A stretch of 64,000 nucleotides of DNA from Anaeroplasma bactoclasticum (GCF_003550015.1 NZ_QXEV01000002.1:1-64000); one strand, 5' to 3'. Positions 36,823-44,637 are shown, counted from the stretch's first letter. Numbers and translations: made by a program. Notes: generated by a model not told the origin, from the letters alone.

Positions 36823-36969
36823 ATGAAAAGAATAATGAAATTAATTAAAGAAAAACTTAAGTATGTATTTAAAAATCGTGAGTTATATCAAGCAACCGCA
36901 TGGCAATTCATGGAAGATACTGGATTATATGATTATAGCTTGAGTAGAACAGGAGTTTGGTATTATTAA
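36823..36969 (+). CDS. 48-aa basic peptide
   Basis: A short frame with AGGGTGAAG upstream: MKRIMKLIKEKLKYVFKNRE, then a less basic end ATAWQFMEDTGLY and SLSRTGVWYY. The N-terminal helix is strongly cationic and amphipathic. It has its own terminator at 37008. It could be a regulatory or membrane-active peptide; no family is recognised. The 36568-36822 gap before it holds the XRE promoter and operator and at least two possible -10 boxes (TATACT at 36756 and 36764). Confidence 0.5.
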   Translation: MKRIMKLIKEKLKYVFKNRELYQATAWQFMEDTGLYDYSLSRTGVWYY

Positions 36970-37007
36970 TAAAATAAAGAAAGAGAAAAGCTAAATATAA
37001 GATTAAG

Positions 37008-37036
37008 TGGTTCACTATTTTGTGAACCATTTTTTC
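37008..37036 (+). terminator. Terminator
   Basis: TGGTTCAC (37008-37015), GTGAACCA (37022-37029), then TTTTTTC. Confidence 0.85.
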
Positions 37037-37141
37037 AAAAAAAAGTCATTATAAATAATGGAATTATAGTAATTAGAATGGTAGTGATTTATAATGAAAT
37101 TGCTTTAAACTTTTCTATATACATTTAAGGAGATTTACTAT

Positions 37142-37858
37142 ATGAAAAAAAGATTATTTTTTGCAATGACTTTATCTATGTTTTTCCTAACTGCTTGTAA
37201 TAATCAAGATAATTTAACAGAAACAACTACTATAGAGACTACAACAAAGACAAATAAAGAAACCACATCTACAACTACCAAAACAACGAATTACCAAGTT
37301 ACAGAAGAGGAATATAATGAGGTATGTTATTATGGATCAAACGTAGCTAGAATAACATCATTAAATTATACAGTTACAAATACTGAAACAGTTAATGATA
37401 ATACTTATCAGTATATTACTAAGGTTGATTATGGTAAGGTAATGACTATTGCTAGCTATGGTGATTTTTATTGTGATTTCAAAGAAGGAACATATAATTC
37501 AGATAATCGTACATGGTCCTTTGATGGTTATTTTGAAGATGATGGTGTAATGGAAAAAATCTCTTTTGAGAATCAAGAAATGCCTGATGATATTTATTTA
37601 CCAGCTGTTGGTTTTATTGTAAGCTATGAAGAGGTTCAATTTAATTCAGAAACTAATTGTTATGAACAAATCGCAGAAAGTAAGGCATTTAATGAACATG
37701 AAATATATAGTGATGTAAAGATTCAATTTATAAATGGTAATGTTTCATATATATCATATACATATATGAATTCAACTAATCCAGAAAAAGTATATTCTTG
37801 TGTTATGGAAATAACAAATTATGGTACAACAGTAGTAAGCTTACCTAATATTGAATAA
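37142..37858 (+). CDS. Surface lipoprotein with Thr-rich stalk
   Basis: Lipobox LTAC (Cys19), then a Thr/Glu/Lys stalk (27-52) and a beta-rich domain of about 185 residues. No family recognised. AGGAGA precedes the ATG. Ends before hairpin 37898, which shares sequence with the repeats at 38916 and 40447. Confidence 0.65.
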   Translation: MKKRLFFAMTLSMFFLTACNNQDNLTETTTIETTTKTNKETTSTTTKTTNYQVTEEEYNEVCYYGSNVARITSLNYTVTNTETVNDNTYQYITKVDYGKVMTIASYGDFYCDFKEGTYNSDNRTWSFDGYFEDDGVMEKISFENQEMPDDIYLPAVGFIVSYEEVQFNSETNCYEQIAESKAFNEHEIYSDVKIQFINGNVSYISYTYMNSTNPEKVYSCVMEITNYGTTVVSLPNIE

Positions 37859-37897
37859 TTTAAATTTAATAATCATAATAAAAGAATAATTAATTTG

Positions 37898-37940
37898 AAT
37901 GCGAAGCCTAGAGGGATGCTTCGCATTTTATTATTTCTAT
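37898..37940 (+). terminator. Terminator / repeat A (GCGAAGC family)
   Basis: AATGCGAAGC (37898-37907), GCTTCGCATT (37918-37927), then TTATTATTTCTATA. The stem and the following bases resemble the direct repeats at 38908 and 40439 (GCTTCGCATTTTAATATGTCTATA). Confidence 0.7.
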
Positions 37941-38087
37941 ATACTTAAAAAGGAATTAGTATATCTTGATTTGGTAGCTTATTCAAATATTGTTTCAAAT
38001 AGTTATAAGTAATAAACGTTTAAAAACGTGCGGATTGATATTGTCAAAACTCTCGGATTGCTGTATTATTCAATTAGGTGATGTGTT

Positions 38088-38141
38088 ATGAAGATGAATA
38101 ACTATAAAAATAGAATAATTGATTATGAAAACAATAGATAA
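38088..38141 (+). other. Possible 17-codon upstream ORF before the GNAT gene
   Basis: AGGTGA (38076-38081) is well placed for ATG 38088, which opens MKMNNYKNRIIDYENNR and stops at 38141, overlapping the acetyltransferase start at 38125 in another frame. It may couple translation. The 37941-38087 stretch before it shows nothing else. Confidence 0.3.
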
Positions 38142-38901
38142 TACAATTAATTATTATGAATTATTGATGTATTATGATGATACATCTAAAAATAATGTTT
38201 ATGAATTGCCAAAGGGCTATCACTATGAGTTTTATAAAGATGGGGATGAAGATGATTGGGTGGATATTAATTTATCCAGTGGACTTATCACATCAAAAAG
38301 AAAAGCTTATGAATATTTTTATTTATTTTTTAATTCATTTATAAATAAACTAAATGAAAGATGTATTTTTATAGTTGATGATAGTACTAAAGAAAAAATA
38401 GGTACTGTAACAATATCTTTATTAGACAATGAAGAATATGGGTATGGTGCTTCAGTGGATTGGTTTGCAATTAAAAAGGAGCATCAAGGAAAGAAATTAT
38501 CTAAACCATTTATAAGCAAGTTTATTAGTTTAGCAAATAAACTAGGACATGATAAAATAATTCTTCACACTCAAACAACAACACCTTTATCAGCTAAATT
38601 GTATTTAGATTTAGGATTTATTCCATTAAATAAAGATGATGAATTAGGTTGGAAAATACTAAAAAGATTAACTAATCATAATAAGTTAGTAGATTTTGAT
38701 ATGGCTAGTGATGAAGAAATGTATGATCAAAGAAATATAAGAATAGAAGAAGAATTAAACAAGATATATGGAATAGATAACTTTTATTTTTCTGTTTGGT
38801 ATAAGGATGGACTTCATAATGTTTATGTTTATTCTAATGGTATTTCAGATGAATATGAGTATTTTGAAGAGAATAATAGAATTAGATTAGTAAAATGTTA
38901 G
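38125..38901 (+). CDS. GNAT acetyltransferase
   Basis: The acetyl-CoA fold is visible at residues about 90-180: GTVTISLL, FAIKKEHQGKKLSKPF (a variant of the Q/RxxGxG loop) and LHTQTTTPLSAKLYLDLGF. An additional C-terminal domain of about 70 residues (YFSVWYKDGLHNVYVYSNG) is unknown. No Shine-Dalgarno lies before the ATG at 38125; translation may be coupled to the upstream ORF at 38088. It is bounded by GCGAAGC repeats on both sides and may be a cassette. Substrate unknown. Confidence 0.75.
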   Translation: MKTIDNTINYYELLMYYDDTSKNNVYELPKGYHYEFYKDGDEDDWVDINLSSGLITSKRKAYEYFYLFFNSFINKLNERCIFIVDDSTKEKIGTVTISLLDNEEYGYGASVDWFAIKKEHQGKKLSKPFISKFISLANKLGHDKIILHTQTTTPLSAKLYLDLGFIPLNKDDELGWKILKRLTNHNKLVDFDMASDEEMYDQRNIRIEEELNKIYGIDNFYFSVWYKDGLHNVYVYSNGISDEYEYFEENNRIRLVKC

Positions 38902-38907
38902 ATCCAT

Positions 38908-38996
38908 AAAAGAAGATGCGAAGCTTTCAAATTTAGCTTCGCATTTTAATATGTCTATAAAATAAAAAAATGACCCTAAGTCATTCATGGCAGGGG
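38908..38996. repeat. Direct repeat copy 1 (att-like)
   Basis: 89 bp nearly the same as 40439-40526: the GCGAAGC terminator hairpin (38916-38944), the A-rich spacer, ATGACCCTAAGTCAT (the tRNA terminator) and TGGCAGGGG, which is the last nine bases of tRNA-Trp in reverse. By my count about six differences and one indel. After 38996 the tRNA sequence is not continued. Confidence 0.8.
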
Positions 38997-39004
38997 TTGA
39001 ACGG

Positions 39005-39039
39005 AAACTTTATAACGAAAGGTTGCGCCAACAAGTTTA
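39005..39039. repeat. Inner direct repeat copy 1
   Basis: 35 bp starting AAACTTTATAACGAAAGG and ending AAGTTTA; it matches 40378-40412 at 30 positions without gaps. The AAACTT and AAGTTT ends are inverted. This copy carries the -35 box of the toxin-like gene. Confidence 0.7.
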
Positions 39040-39051
39040 GTGTGTTATAAT
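39023..39051 (+). promoter_or_regulatory. Promoter giving a leaderless mRNA
   Basis: TTGCGC (39023-39028), 17 bp, TATAAT (39046-39051). The expected start of transcription, about 39058, is the A of the ATG. No Shine-Dalgarno exists. Confidence 0.6.
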
Positions 39052-39057
39052 ATGGAT

Positions 39058-39909
39058 ATGGATAATAAGTATTTAATTTTAAAAGATTTGAAAGTATTAA
39101 TTGAAGAAAGTGAAGATTCTATTGATGATATCGCCAAAAGAGCAGGTGTATCGAGTAGGACGATTGATAATATTTTATCTGGTAATGTTACTCCTAATAA
39201 TGATATAGTTGATAAAATATATTCATGCGCATACGATGATGGTTATAGGTTTAATAAGATCAAGGAGGAGATTTATAAAGAAACCTATAATGAAAAAGTA
39301 TTATTTCATGGAGCAAGTAAAATGATTAATGAAATAAGGCATGATGGTTCTAGAGATAATTGCGATTTCGGAAATGGTTTTTATTTAGGCGAAACATACT
39401 CTCAAGCCTCAAGCTTTGTTTATGATGTTCCATTTAGTTCCGTTTACGCTTTTACGATTGATTTAAATGGGTTAAAAGTCATTGAATTTGAAACGGATAT
39501 AGAATGGATGCTACTAGTTTGCTACTTTAGAAAAATGATAAATGAGTATGCTAATAATACCATGGTTGTAGAATTGCTTAATAGAATTAAAGATGTAGAT
39601 GTAATAATTGCACCAATTGCAGACAATAAAATGTTTAATATAATGCGTCAATTTGGAGATGGTGATATTACAACTGTTCAAGCTATTCATTCTCTTGCCA
39701 CTTCAGGGTTGGGTAAGCAATTTGTTCTTAAAACCACAAAGGCAATTTCGCATTTGACACAGGTGGAACGATTATTTTTGTCCTCTAGTGAAAGAAAAGC
39801 AATATCTACCTTGATGGAAGATAGAGGGAGAGAAATTGACACAAAATTAAAATTATCTAAACGAGAGTTTAGAGGAAAGGGTCAATACATTGACGAATTA
39901 TTTAAATGA
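39058..39909 (+). CDS. HTH-DUF3990 protein, ADP-ribosyltransferase-like toxin candidate
   Basis: An XRE-like HTH fills residues about 8-55 (DIAKRAGVSSRTIDNILSGN). A DUF3990 domain follows: VLFHGASK, DFGNGFYLGETYSQASSFV and IIAPIADNKMF with QFVLKTTKA. Its His and Tyr positions match ADP-ribosyltransferase folds (H-Y-E/Q type). The C terminus is basic. Start: ATG 39058, six bases after the -10, so leaderless; an ATG at 39052 is also in frame. The partner gene overlaps as ATGA. Related pairs are treated as toxin-antitoxin-like; activity is not proven. Confidence 0.75.
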   Translation: MDNKYLILKDLKVLIEESEDSIDDIAKRAGVSSRTIDNILSGNVTPNNDIVDKIYSCAYDDGYRFNKIKEEIYKETYNEKVLFHGASKMINEIRHDGSRDNCDFGNGFYLGETYSQASSFVYDVPFSSVYAFTIDLNGLKVIEFETDIEWMLLVCYFRKMINEYANNTMVVELLNRIKDVDVIIAPIADNKMFNIMRQFGDGDITTVQAIHSLATSGLGKQFVLKTTKAISHLTQVERLFLSSSERKAISTLMEDRGREIDTKLKLSKREFRGKGQYIDELFK

Positions 39910-40388
39910 GAAACTTTGATTCACTCGGACTTGAATTAGCCCAATTTCAAGGAGAAATATTTGAAAAATCAATAAGTAGATATGAATGCTCATCTCTTGT
40001 GTTTTTAAGAAGATTTAAGAATTCAAGTTACGCGTCATATTTGGATTCATCAAGATTTAATACTTTGATTGATGTTGAATACGCATTTTCTGAGATCGAT
40101 AAGCAATATGGTAAAAGTGCATATGGTAATCAGAAATACAGTGCTGATGCTTTGTATTGGCTTGGATATATTTATAGATATATATCATATACAAGAGAAA
40201 TCAGTACAAAAAAAGCATTTAATTTAATTAGTCCAAAAGAGTTAGTAGAACATTATTATGTATACCATACCCAAAGTGAAGAATGGGTAATAAGTAGAAT
40301 TCTTGAAATCAAAGGAAAAAATGAAGATTTTTTTGACAAAAATCTTAGAATAAAAGAAATATTAAAAAAATCATATCAAACTTATTAA
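39906..40388 (+). CDS. Likely partner/antitoxin of the DUF3990 protein
   Basis: A 160-residue helical protein with SSLVFLRRFKNSSYASYLD, SADALYWLGYIYRYISYT and LVEHYYVYHTQSEEWVISRI. I recall this family beside DUF3990 genes in many Bacillota, without a formal function. The 4-base overlap (ATGA) with the toxin-like gene means coupled synthesis. It ends before the inner repeat copy 2 and the GCGAAGC terminator. Confidence 0.7.
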   Translation: MRNFDSLGLELAQFQGEIFEKSISRYECSSLVFLRRFKNSSYASYLDSSRFNTLIDVEYAFSEIDKQYGKSAYGNQKYSADALYWLGYIYRYISYTREISTKKAFNLISPKELVEHYYVYHTQSEEWVISRILEIKGKNEDFFDKNLRIKEILKKSYQTY

Positions 40389-40412
40389 CGAAAGGATGCG
40401 CCGATAAGTTTA
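40378..40412. repeat. Inner direct repeat copy 2
   Basis: Second copy of the 39005 repeat; here the stem AAACTTAT/ATAAGTTT is longer and the promoter is lost (ATGCGC, no TATAAT). It overlaps the stop of the partner gene. Confidence 0.7.
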
Positions 40413-40438
40413 ATAAAAAATTAAATGTTTTATATATA

Positions 40439-40526
40439 AAAAGAAAATGCGAAGCTTTTGAATTTGGCTTCGCATTTTAATATGTCTATAAAATAAAAAA
40501 ATGACCTAAGTCATTAATGGCAGGGG
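40439..40526. repeat. Direct repeat copy 2 (att-like), with tRNA-Trp end
   Basis: See copy 1 at 38908. Here the TGGCAGGGG end continues into the complete tRNA-Trp gene. The GCGAAGC hairpin (40448-40476) ends the + strand genes. Confidence 0.8.
40494..40514 (-). terminator. Terminator of the tRNA operon
   Basis: On the minus strand ATGAC, loop TTAG, GTCAT, then seven T; four bases after the CCA end of tRNA-Trp. Confidence 0.8.
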
Positions 40527-40592
40527 CAGAAGGATTCGAACCCTCACTAACGGTTTTGGAGACCGGCTTGCTACCATTGACAATATGCCCCT
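40518..40592 (-). tRNA. trnW: tRNA-Trp (CCA)
   Basis: Cloverleaf on the minus strand: acceptor AGGGGCA/TGCCCCT, anticodon loop CTCCAAA (anticodon CCA), T-loop TTCGAAT, discriminator G and encoded CCA. It resembles the Bacillus tRNA-Trp. It follows tRNA-His with a 10-base gap. Confidence 0.93.
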
Positions 40593-40602
40593 ATAGAATA
40601 CA

Positions 40603-40679
40603 TGGGGCGCATAACAGGGATCGAACCTGCGCATAACGGAGCCACAATCCGCCGTGTTAACCACTTCACCATATGCGCC
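40603..40679 (-). tRNA. trnH: tRNA-His (GTG)
   Basis: Acceptor GCGCATA/TATGCGC with an extra 5' G (-1) opposite C73, anticodon loop TTGTGGC (anticodon GTG), T-arm GGTTCGATCCC, encoded CCA. The G-1/C73 pair is the hallmark of tRNA-His. Confidence 0.93.
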
Positions 40680-40718
40680 ATGTATAAGATAAAACGCGTT
40701 TTTGTACGCGCAATAAAT

Positions 40719-40746
40719 ATTATACATAATTTAATTAATTTGTAAA
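40719..40746 (-). promoter_or_regulatory. Promoter of the tRNA operon
   Basis: On the minus strand TTTACA (40746-40741), 16 bp, TATAAT (40724-40719). A small CGCGT/ACGCG hairpin lies in the leader. Confidence 0.65.
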
Positions 40747-40815
40747 GTAAAATATTGAAAAAATATGAAAAAATGATACAATGATTTTATATGCTTAAAG
40801 AAAGGGTTTTTATAA

Positions 40816-42180
40816 ATGAAAACAATAATTAAAATTATATATATAGCGTTCAGCTTAATACTTGCTGTTATCATTGCACTAGGTATGTATACAAGCTTCG
40901 CATCTGACAATTATTCCGCTTTATTAACTAATGCTGTTACAAAGGCTGAGGCAGTAGAAAACTATCAGGATGCCGATTATAATGACATAGTACGTTCATT
41001 TAGTATTTTTGCAACTCCACTTGAGGATGCACCTGATGTATTATATGCAGAAGAAAATGGTAAAAATATTACATTCATCTATGAATCAGTAAATCAGCAT
41101 AATGCATCTTATACACAAGATGGTAAGACTGTTGATGTTAATCATATTGAAAATGTATATTTAGTAGTTATTTTAAGTCCAAACTTCTATTATAAAACTA
41201 ACTCAGATAAAACAAATCCATCTGCATTTAGATTCTATAATGGAACACAAACTTTTGATTATTACTTTAATTTAAATGCGGATTGTAATCCTGCAATATT
41301 TAAAGAAAAGCCTACAACAGAAAAAGAAGCAGTATTATATGGAAGCCGTACATTATTAGATACTTATAGAGAAAATTATGATTTAATTTTCTTCCCTATG
41401 ACAGAAACTACTATTGGTTATATTAAAGAAGAATTAGGTGGCGCTATTACAGGATTTAATATTGCTGATAATGAAGGAAATAATGTATATAAGAATTCTA
41501 CTGAAGTTCCATTTGCATTTGATTATCCAAAGACTGCTGGTACATTCTATTATGATATGGCAGATTTCGTTCGTTATTATAATATCTATACAGATAATAA
41601 GAATGGTGTAGGTAATTATGATGAAGAAACAGTTACAGCTGCATCTGTATATATTGAAGCATTTATGCAAGACCCAACATCTAAGGTAGCGGATTTCAAT
41701 TCAAAGTATATTCAGGGTTATCCACATGAGGCTGTATATACTGGAACTCCTATGGTAATGAAGTGTATTGGTATTACAGCATTATTCGTAGTTGCTGTTG
41801 GATTATTATATATCTTGTTATTCCACTTCAAATCTATTAAGAAATTTGTTCGTAGATTCTCTAAGAAGGCAGAACCAGAAAGAGTTGTTCCTAATCGCCC
41901 TCAGACAAATGTTGTAATTTCTAAGTCTAAGGTAAAAAGAGAGCCTAGTCCTGATCAGGTAAAAAGGGAAGTGGCTCCAACTCCTGCTGCAGTAGAAACT
42001 AAGGCAGAAGAAGTAGAGGAAGCTCAAGTAGTTGAAGAGGCTAAACCAGCTGAAGAGGCTAAGGCTGAAGAAACAGTAGAAGCTGAAGAAGTTCAAACAG
42101 AAGAAACAGTAGAAACTGAAGAAGTTAAAACAGAAGAAACAGTAGAAACTGAAAAAGCAACTGAAGAAGCAACTGAATAA
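40816..42180 (+). CDS. Membrane protein with large external domain and Glu-rich tail
   Basis: One membrane helix at residues 5-27, an external domain of about 290 residues (30-315), a second helix (about 317-338, CIGITALFVVAVGLLYILLF), a basic juxtamembrane stretch (KSIKKFVRRFSKK), then a cytoplasmic tail of about 95 residues made of Glu/Val/Thr repeats encoded by 33-bp tandem repeats. AAAGGG precedes the ATG. No family recognised. Single-gene unit. Confidence 0.62.
   Translation: MKTIIKIIYIAFSLILAVIIALGMYTSFASDNYSALLTNAVTKAEAVENYQDADYNDIVRSFSIFATPLEDAPDVLYAEENGKNITFIYESVNQHNASYTQDGKTVDVNHIENVYLVVILSPNFYYKTNSDKTNPSAFRFYNGTQTFDYYFNLNADCNPAIFKEKPTTEKEAVLYGSRTLLDTYRENYDLIFFPMTETTIGYIKEELGGAITGFNIADNEGNNVYKNSTEVPFAFDYPKTAGTFYYDMADFVRYYNIYTDNKNGVGNYDEETVTAASVYIEAFMQDPTSKVADFNSKYIQGYPHEAVYTGTPMVMKCIGITALFVVAVGLLYILLFHFKSIKKFVRRFSKKAEPERVVPNRPQTNVVISKSKVKREPSPDQVKREVAPTPAAVETKAEEVEEAQVVEEAKPAEEAKAEETVEAEEVQTEETVETEEVKTEETVETEKATEEATE
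42067..42165 (+). repeat. Three 33-bp tandem repeats in the 40816 gene
   Basis: Units start at 42067, 42100 and 42133 with GAAGAAACAGTAGAA and code for EETVExEEVxT. The third unit diverges in its last third. In-frame, so repeat number can change without breaking the gene. Confidence 0.8.
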
Positions 42181-42186
42181 TAAATT

Positions 42187-42219
42187 ATCCCGATTCAAAT
42201 GCGAATTGGGATTTTTTTA
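42187..42219. terminator. Bidirectional terminator
   Basis: ATCCCGATTC (42187-42196) and GAATTGGGAT (42203-42212), then seven T; between convergent genes. Confidence 0.8.
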
Positions 42220-43539
42220 TATTGCATCTTTTATTATTTGTATTCCTTTTATAATATTTTCTTTTGATATTGCTGTATATCCCAAGATTAATGTTTTACT
42301 ATCCTTATGATTTATATCAAAATCAGATAATAATTGTATATGAATACCTTTTTCTTTAAGTATATCCTTTATTTCTTTATCTTTTTTATTTGTCTTTATA
42401 TGAACTAATATGGATAAATAGTTTTTCTTTTCTTCTAGAAGAAATCTATTATCGTTTTTAAATAAAGATATTATTAGATTTCTTTTTTCAATATATCTTC
42501 TTTTAGTTTTATTGATATGGGATTCATAATATCCTTCTAATATAAAATCCTTTAATGCTAATTGCTCTAAAGTAGATACACTTTGAGAATATCCCTTATA
42601 TAAAGATAAATATGTATCATATAAGGAATCTGGAAGAATAATATAGGCAATTCTTAAGCCTGGATATATGTTTTCAGTAAATGTAGAAAAGAAGATTACA
42701 TAAGATGGATTAATCGTATATAAAGATGTTGTTGGGCTTGAATTAATTCTAAATTCAGCATCAAAATCATCTTCTATAATATAAGTATTATATTCCTCTG
42801 CATAGGATAATAATTCTTTTTTTCTAGTAATAGACATTTTAACTCCTGTTGGGAATTGATTAAATGGAGTTGTATAAAGAATGGTTTTATATTTAGGAAT
42901 ACTAACACCAAAATCATCTAATTCTTGATAATTAACTTCAAATCCTAAATTCTTTGCGATTAAGGCAAGCTTATGATATCCTGGGTTTTCTAGTGTTAAG
43001 CTTTTAATATTGGCTGCATTTAATATGCGCTCTAGCATCTCAAGTCCATTACCTATAACTATATGAGATGCATCCGCAATAATACCTCTATTTTCTTTTA
43101 GGTGAGCTGCAATTACTCTTCTTAATTCAATATCTCCGAAGCCCTCTGTTTTATTGATGAATTCATCATCAGATATTTTTGCTCTTAATATTTTTCTAAA
43201 GCTTGTATTGGTAAATCCTTCAATGCTTTGAGTAGTAAAATCATATAAAGGCTTATCTTTTTTTATTAAATTCTCTTTTTTGATTTCTACCTTTTTATTT
43301 ACTAGTAGCTGTTTTTCTACATAATACCCCTTTTTTAAAGAAGAAGATATATATCCTTCTTCAAGTAATAAGTCATAAGCATTCATGATGGTATTAACAG
43401 AAACATTTAAATCCATAGCTAATACTCTTTTCGATGGGAGCTTATCTCCACCCTTTAAAATACCATCATTAATGTCTTTAGCTATTTTATCAAATATCTC
43501 AATATATTTTGGCTTTTGATTGGAAAACTCAATCTTCAT
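42217..43539 (-). CDS. MocR-type regulator without the PLP lysine
   Basis: A GntR-like winged helix (residues 5-75: GDKLPSKRVLAMDLNVSVNT) is fused to a type I aminotransferase-like domain. Pyridoxal-site residues are partly kept: TTPFNQFPTG (223-232) and IIEDDFDAEF. The Schiff-base Lys of MocR proteins (in xTFSKxLxP) is replaced: STFTENIYPGLR puts Glu289 there. PLP binding may therefore be lost or non-covalent. GGAGA before 43539 fixes the ATG; ten upstream codons are open. It diverges from the WYL regulator. Target unknown. Confidence 0.82.
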   Translation of the reverse strand: MKIEFSNQKPKYIEIFDKIAKDINDGILKGGDKLPSKRVLAMDLNVSVNTIMNAYDLLLEEGYISSSLKKGYYVEKQLLVNKKVEIKKENLIKKDKPLYDFTTQSIEGFTNTSFRKILRAKISDDEFINKTEGFGDIELRRVIAAHLKENRGIIADASHIVIGNGLEMLERILNAANIKSLTLENPGYHKLALIAKNLGFEVNYQELDDFGVSIPKYKTILYTTPFNQFPTGVKMSITRKKELLSYAEEYNTYIIEDDFDAEFRINSSPTTSLYTINPSYVIFFSTFTENIYPGLRIAYIILPDSLYDTYLSLYKGYSQSVSTLEQLALKDFILEGYYESHINKTKRRYIEKRNLIISLFKNDNRFLLEEKKNYLSILVHIKTNKKDKEIKDILKEKGIHIQLLSDFDINHKDSKTLILGYTAISKENIIKGIQIIKDAI

Positions 43540-43685
43540 GATACCATCTCCTTTATCTTTTTTATACACTTTAAAGGTACCAGATTTTATTATATTATAA
43601 TCATTTTTAAAACACTATTCAACATTGAATTTTGACATAAATAATGTTAAAATAGGAAAGAAGTTTTATTTGGGAGGATTGTGCA

Positions 43686-44636
43686 ATGAACAAGGCTGCT
43701 GCATGTATTAAATTGATTCAAATTTTGAGTGTAAGAAACGATTATATAAACACAGAAGAGCTTGCGGATTTATTAGAAACAAATCCTAGAAATGTACGTG
43801 AATATATTAAAGAATTAGAGGTATGTGGATATACACTTGAATCTATGAAGGGTTTATATGGTGGCTATAGATTAGATAAGAGTTGTATGCTTCCATCTTT
43901 GAAGTTAAATGGGGAAGATAAAAAAATCATTGGTAATGCAATATCTTATTTAGAAAATAAAAGTGATTTTATTGATTTTAATTCCTTCCAAGAGGTAATG
44001 GGAAGAATTACGGCATCTGTAGAAAGAAGTAATGAGGTAACTCCAATTACTATGATTGATAGATTCCCTCTTGCAATGGATAAAAAAGAGCTTGAAAATA
44101 GATATCAGGTTTTACAGGAATGTATTGAATCTCAAATGAAATGTGAGGTTACATATCGTTCTGCTAAAAATAAAGAAAGAATTCATACAATTCATCCATA
44201 TAAGCTATTTGTTTATAATGGAACTTGGTTTGTTTTAGCATATAATGAATCTATCCATGATTTTGGTTATTTTAAATTAAATCGATTAGTAGATATATTT
44301 AAAACAAGAAATCATTTTACAATATTAAGAGGCTTTGATGAAAAGGATTATTTAGATGATTTTGGTATGACTAAAAATGGTGAGTATTATGAGGTTGTAT
44401 TAGAATTTACAAACTTAAATATGGCTATTTCCGAAAGAGTATATGGACGCCATCAGCAGGTAACTGAGATTGATTCTACACATACGAGATTCCAAGCTGA
44501 AATGCAAAATAAGGATATGATTGCATCATTCGTAATGTCATTTGGTAAAAATTGTAAGGTCATATCTCCTTTATGGCTAAAGGATAAGGTAAAGAAGAAT
44601 TATGAGGATGCCTTAAATCAGTATATGGAGGAATAA
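43686..44636 (+). CDS. WYL-domain transcriptional regulator (YafY-like)
   Basis: An N-terminal HTH_11 domain (NTEELADLLETNPRNVREYI) and a WYL sensor domain (HPYKLFVYNGTWFVLAYNES) with a C-terminal WCX part. GGGAGG precedes the ATG. Translation of the HAD gene starts 1 base after its stop. WYL proteins sense nucleotides or DNA damage products; here the ligand is unknown. Confidence 0.83.
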   Translation: MNKAAACIKLIQILSVRNDYINTEELADLLETNPRNVREYIKELEVCGYTLESMKGLYGGYRLDKSCMLPSLKLNGEDKKIIGNAISYLENKSDFIDFNSFQEVMGRITASVERSNEVTPITMIDRFPLAMDKKELENRYQVLQECIESQMKCEVTYRSAKNKERIHTIHPYKLFVYNGTWFVLAYNESIHDFGYFKLNRLVDIFKTRNHFTILRGFDEKDYLDDFGMTKNGEYYEVVLEFTNLNMAISERVYGRHQQVTEIDSTHTRFQAEMQNKDMIASFVMSFGKNCKVISPLWLKDKVKKNYEDALNQYMEE

Positions 44637-44637
44637 G

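Larger units (their letters stand above)
38997..40526. mobile_element. Putative 1.5-kb tRNA-Trp-linked element
   Basis: The segment between and including the right copy of an 88-89 bp direct repeat that ends in the 3' end of tRNA-Trp. Inside are only the HTH-DUF3990 gene and its overlapping partner, flanked by a second pair of direct repeats (39005 and 40378). No integrase is present, so it would be mobilised in trans or is the remainder of a larger element. A tandem duplication of the tRNA 3' flank is the alternative. Confidence 0.55.

Noticed and set aside
40506-40727. 73-aa minus-strand frame across the tRNA genes
   Set aside because: It translates through tRNA-His and tRNA-Trp, which are clear cloverleaves.
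41818-42198. Phe/Cys-rich minus-strand frame opposite the 40816 tail
   Set aside because: A shadow of the GAA-rich repeats; no start signal.
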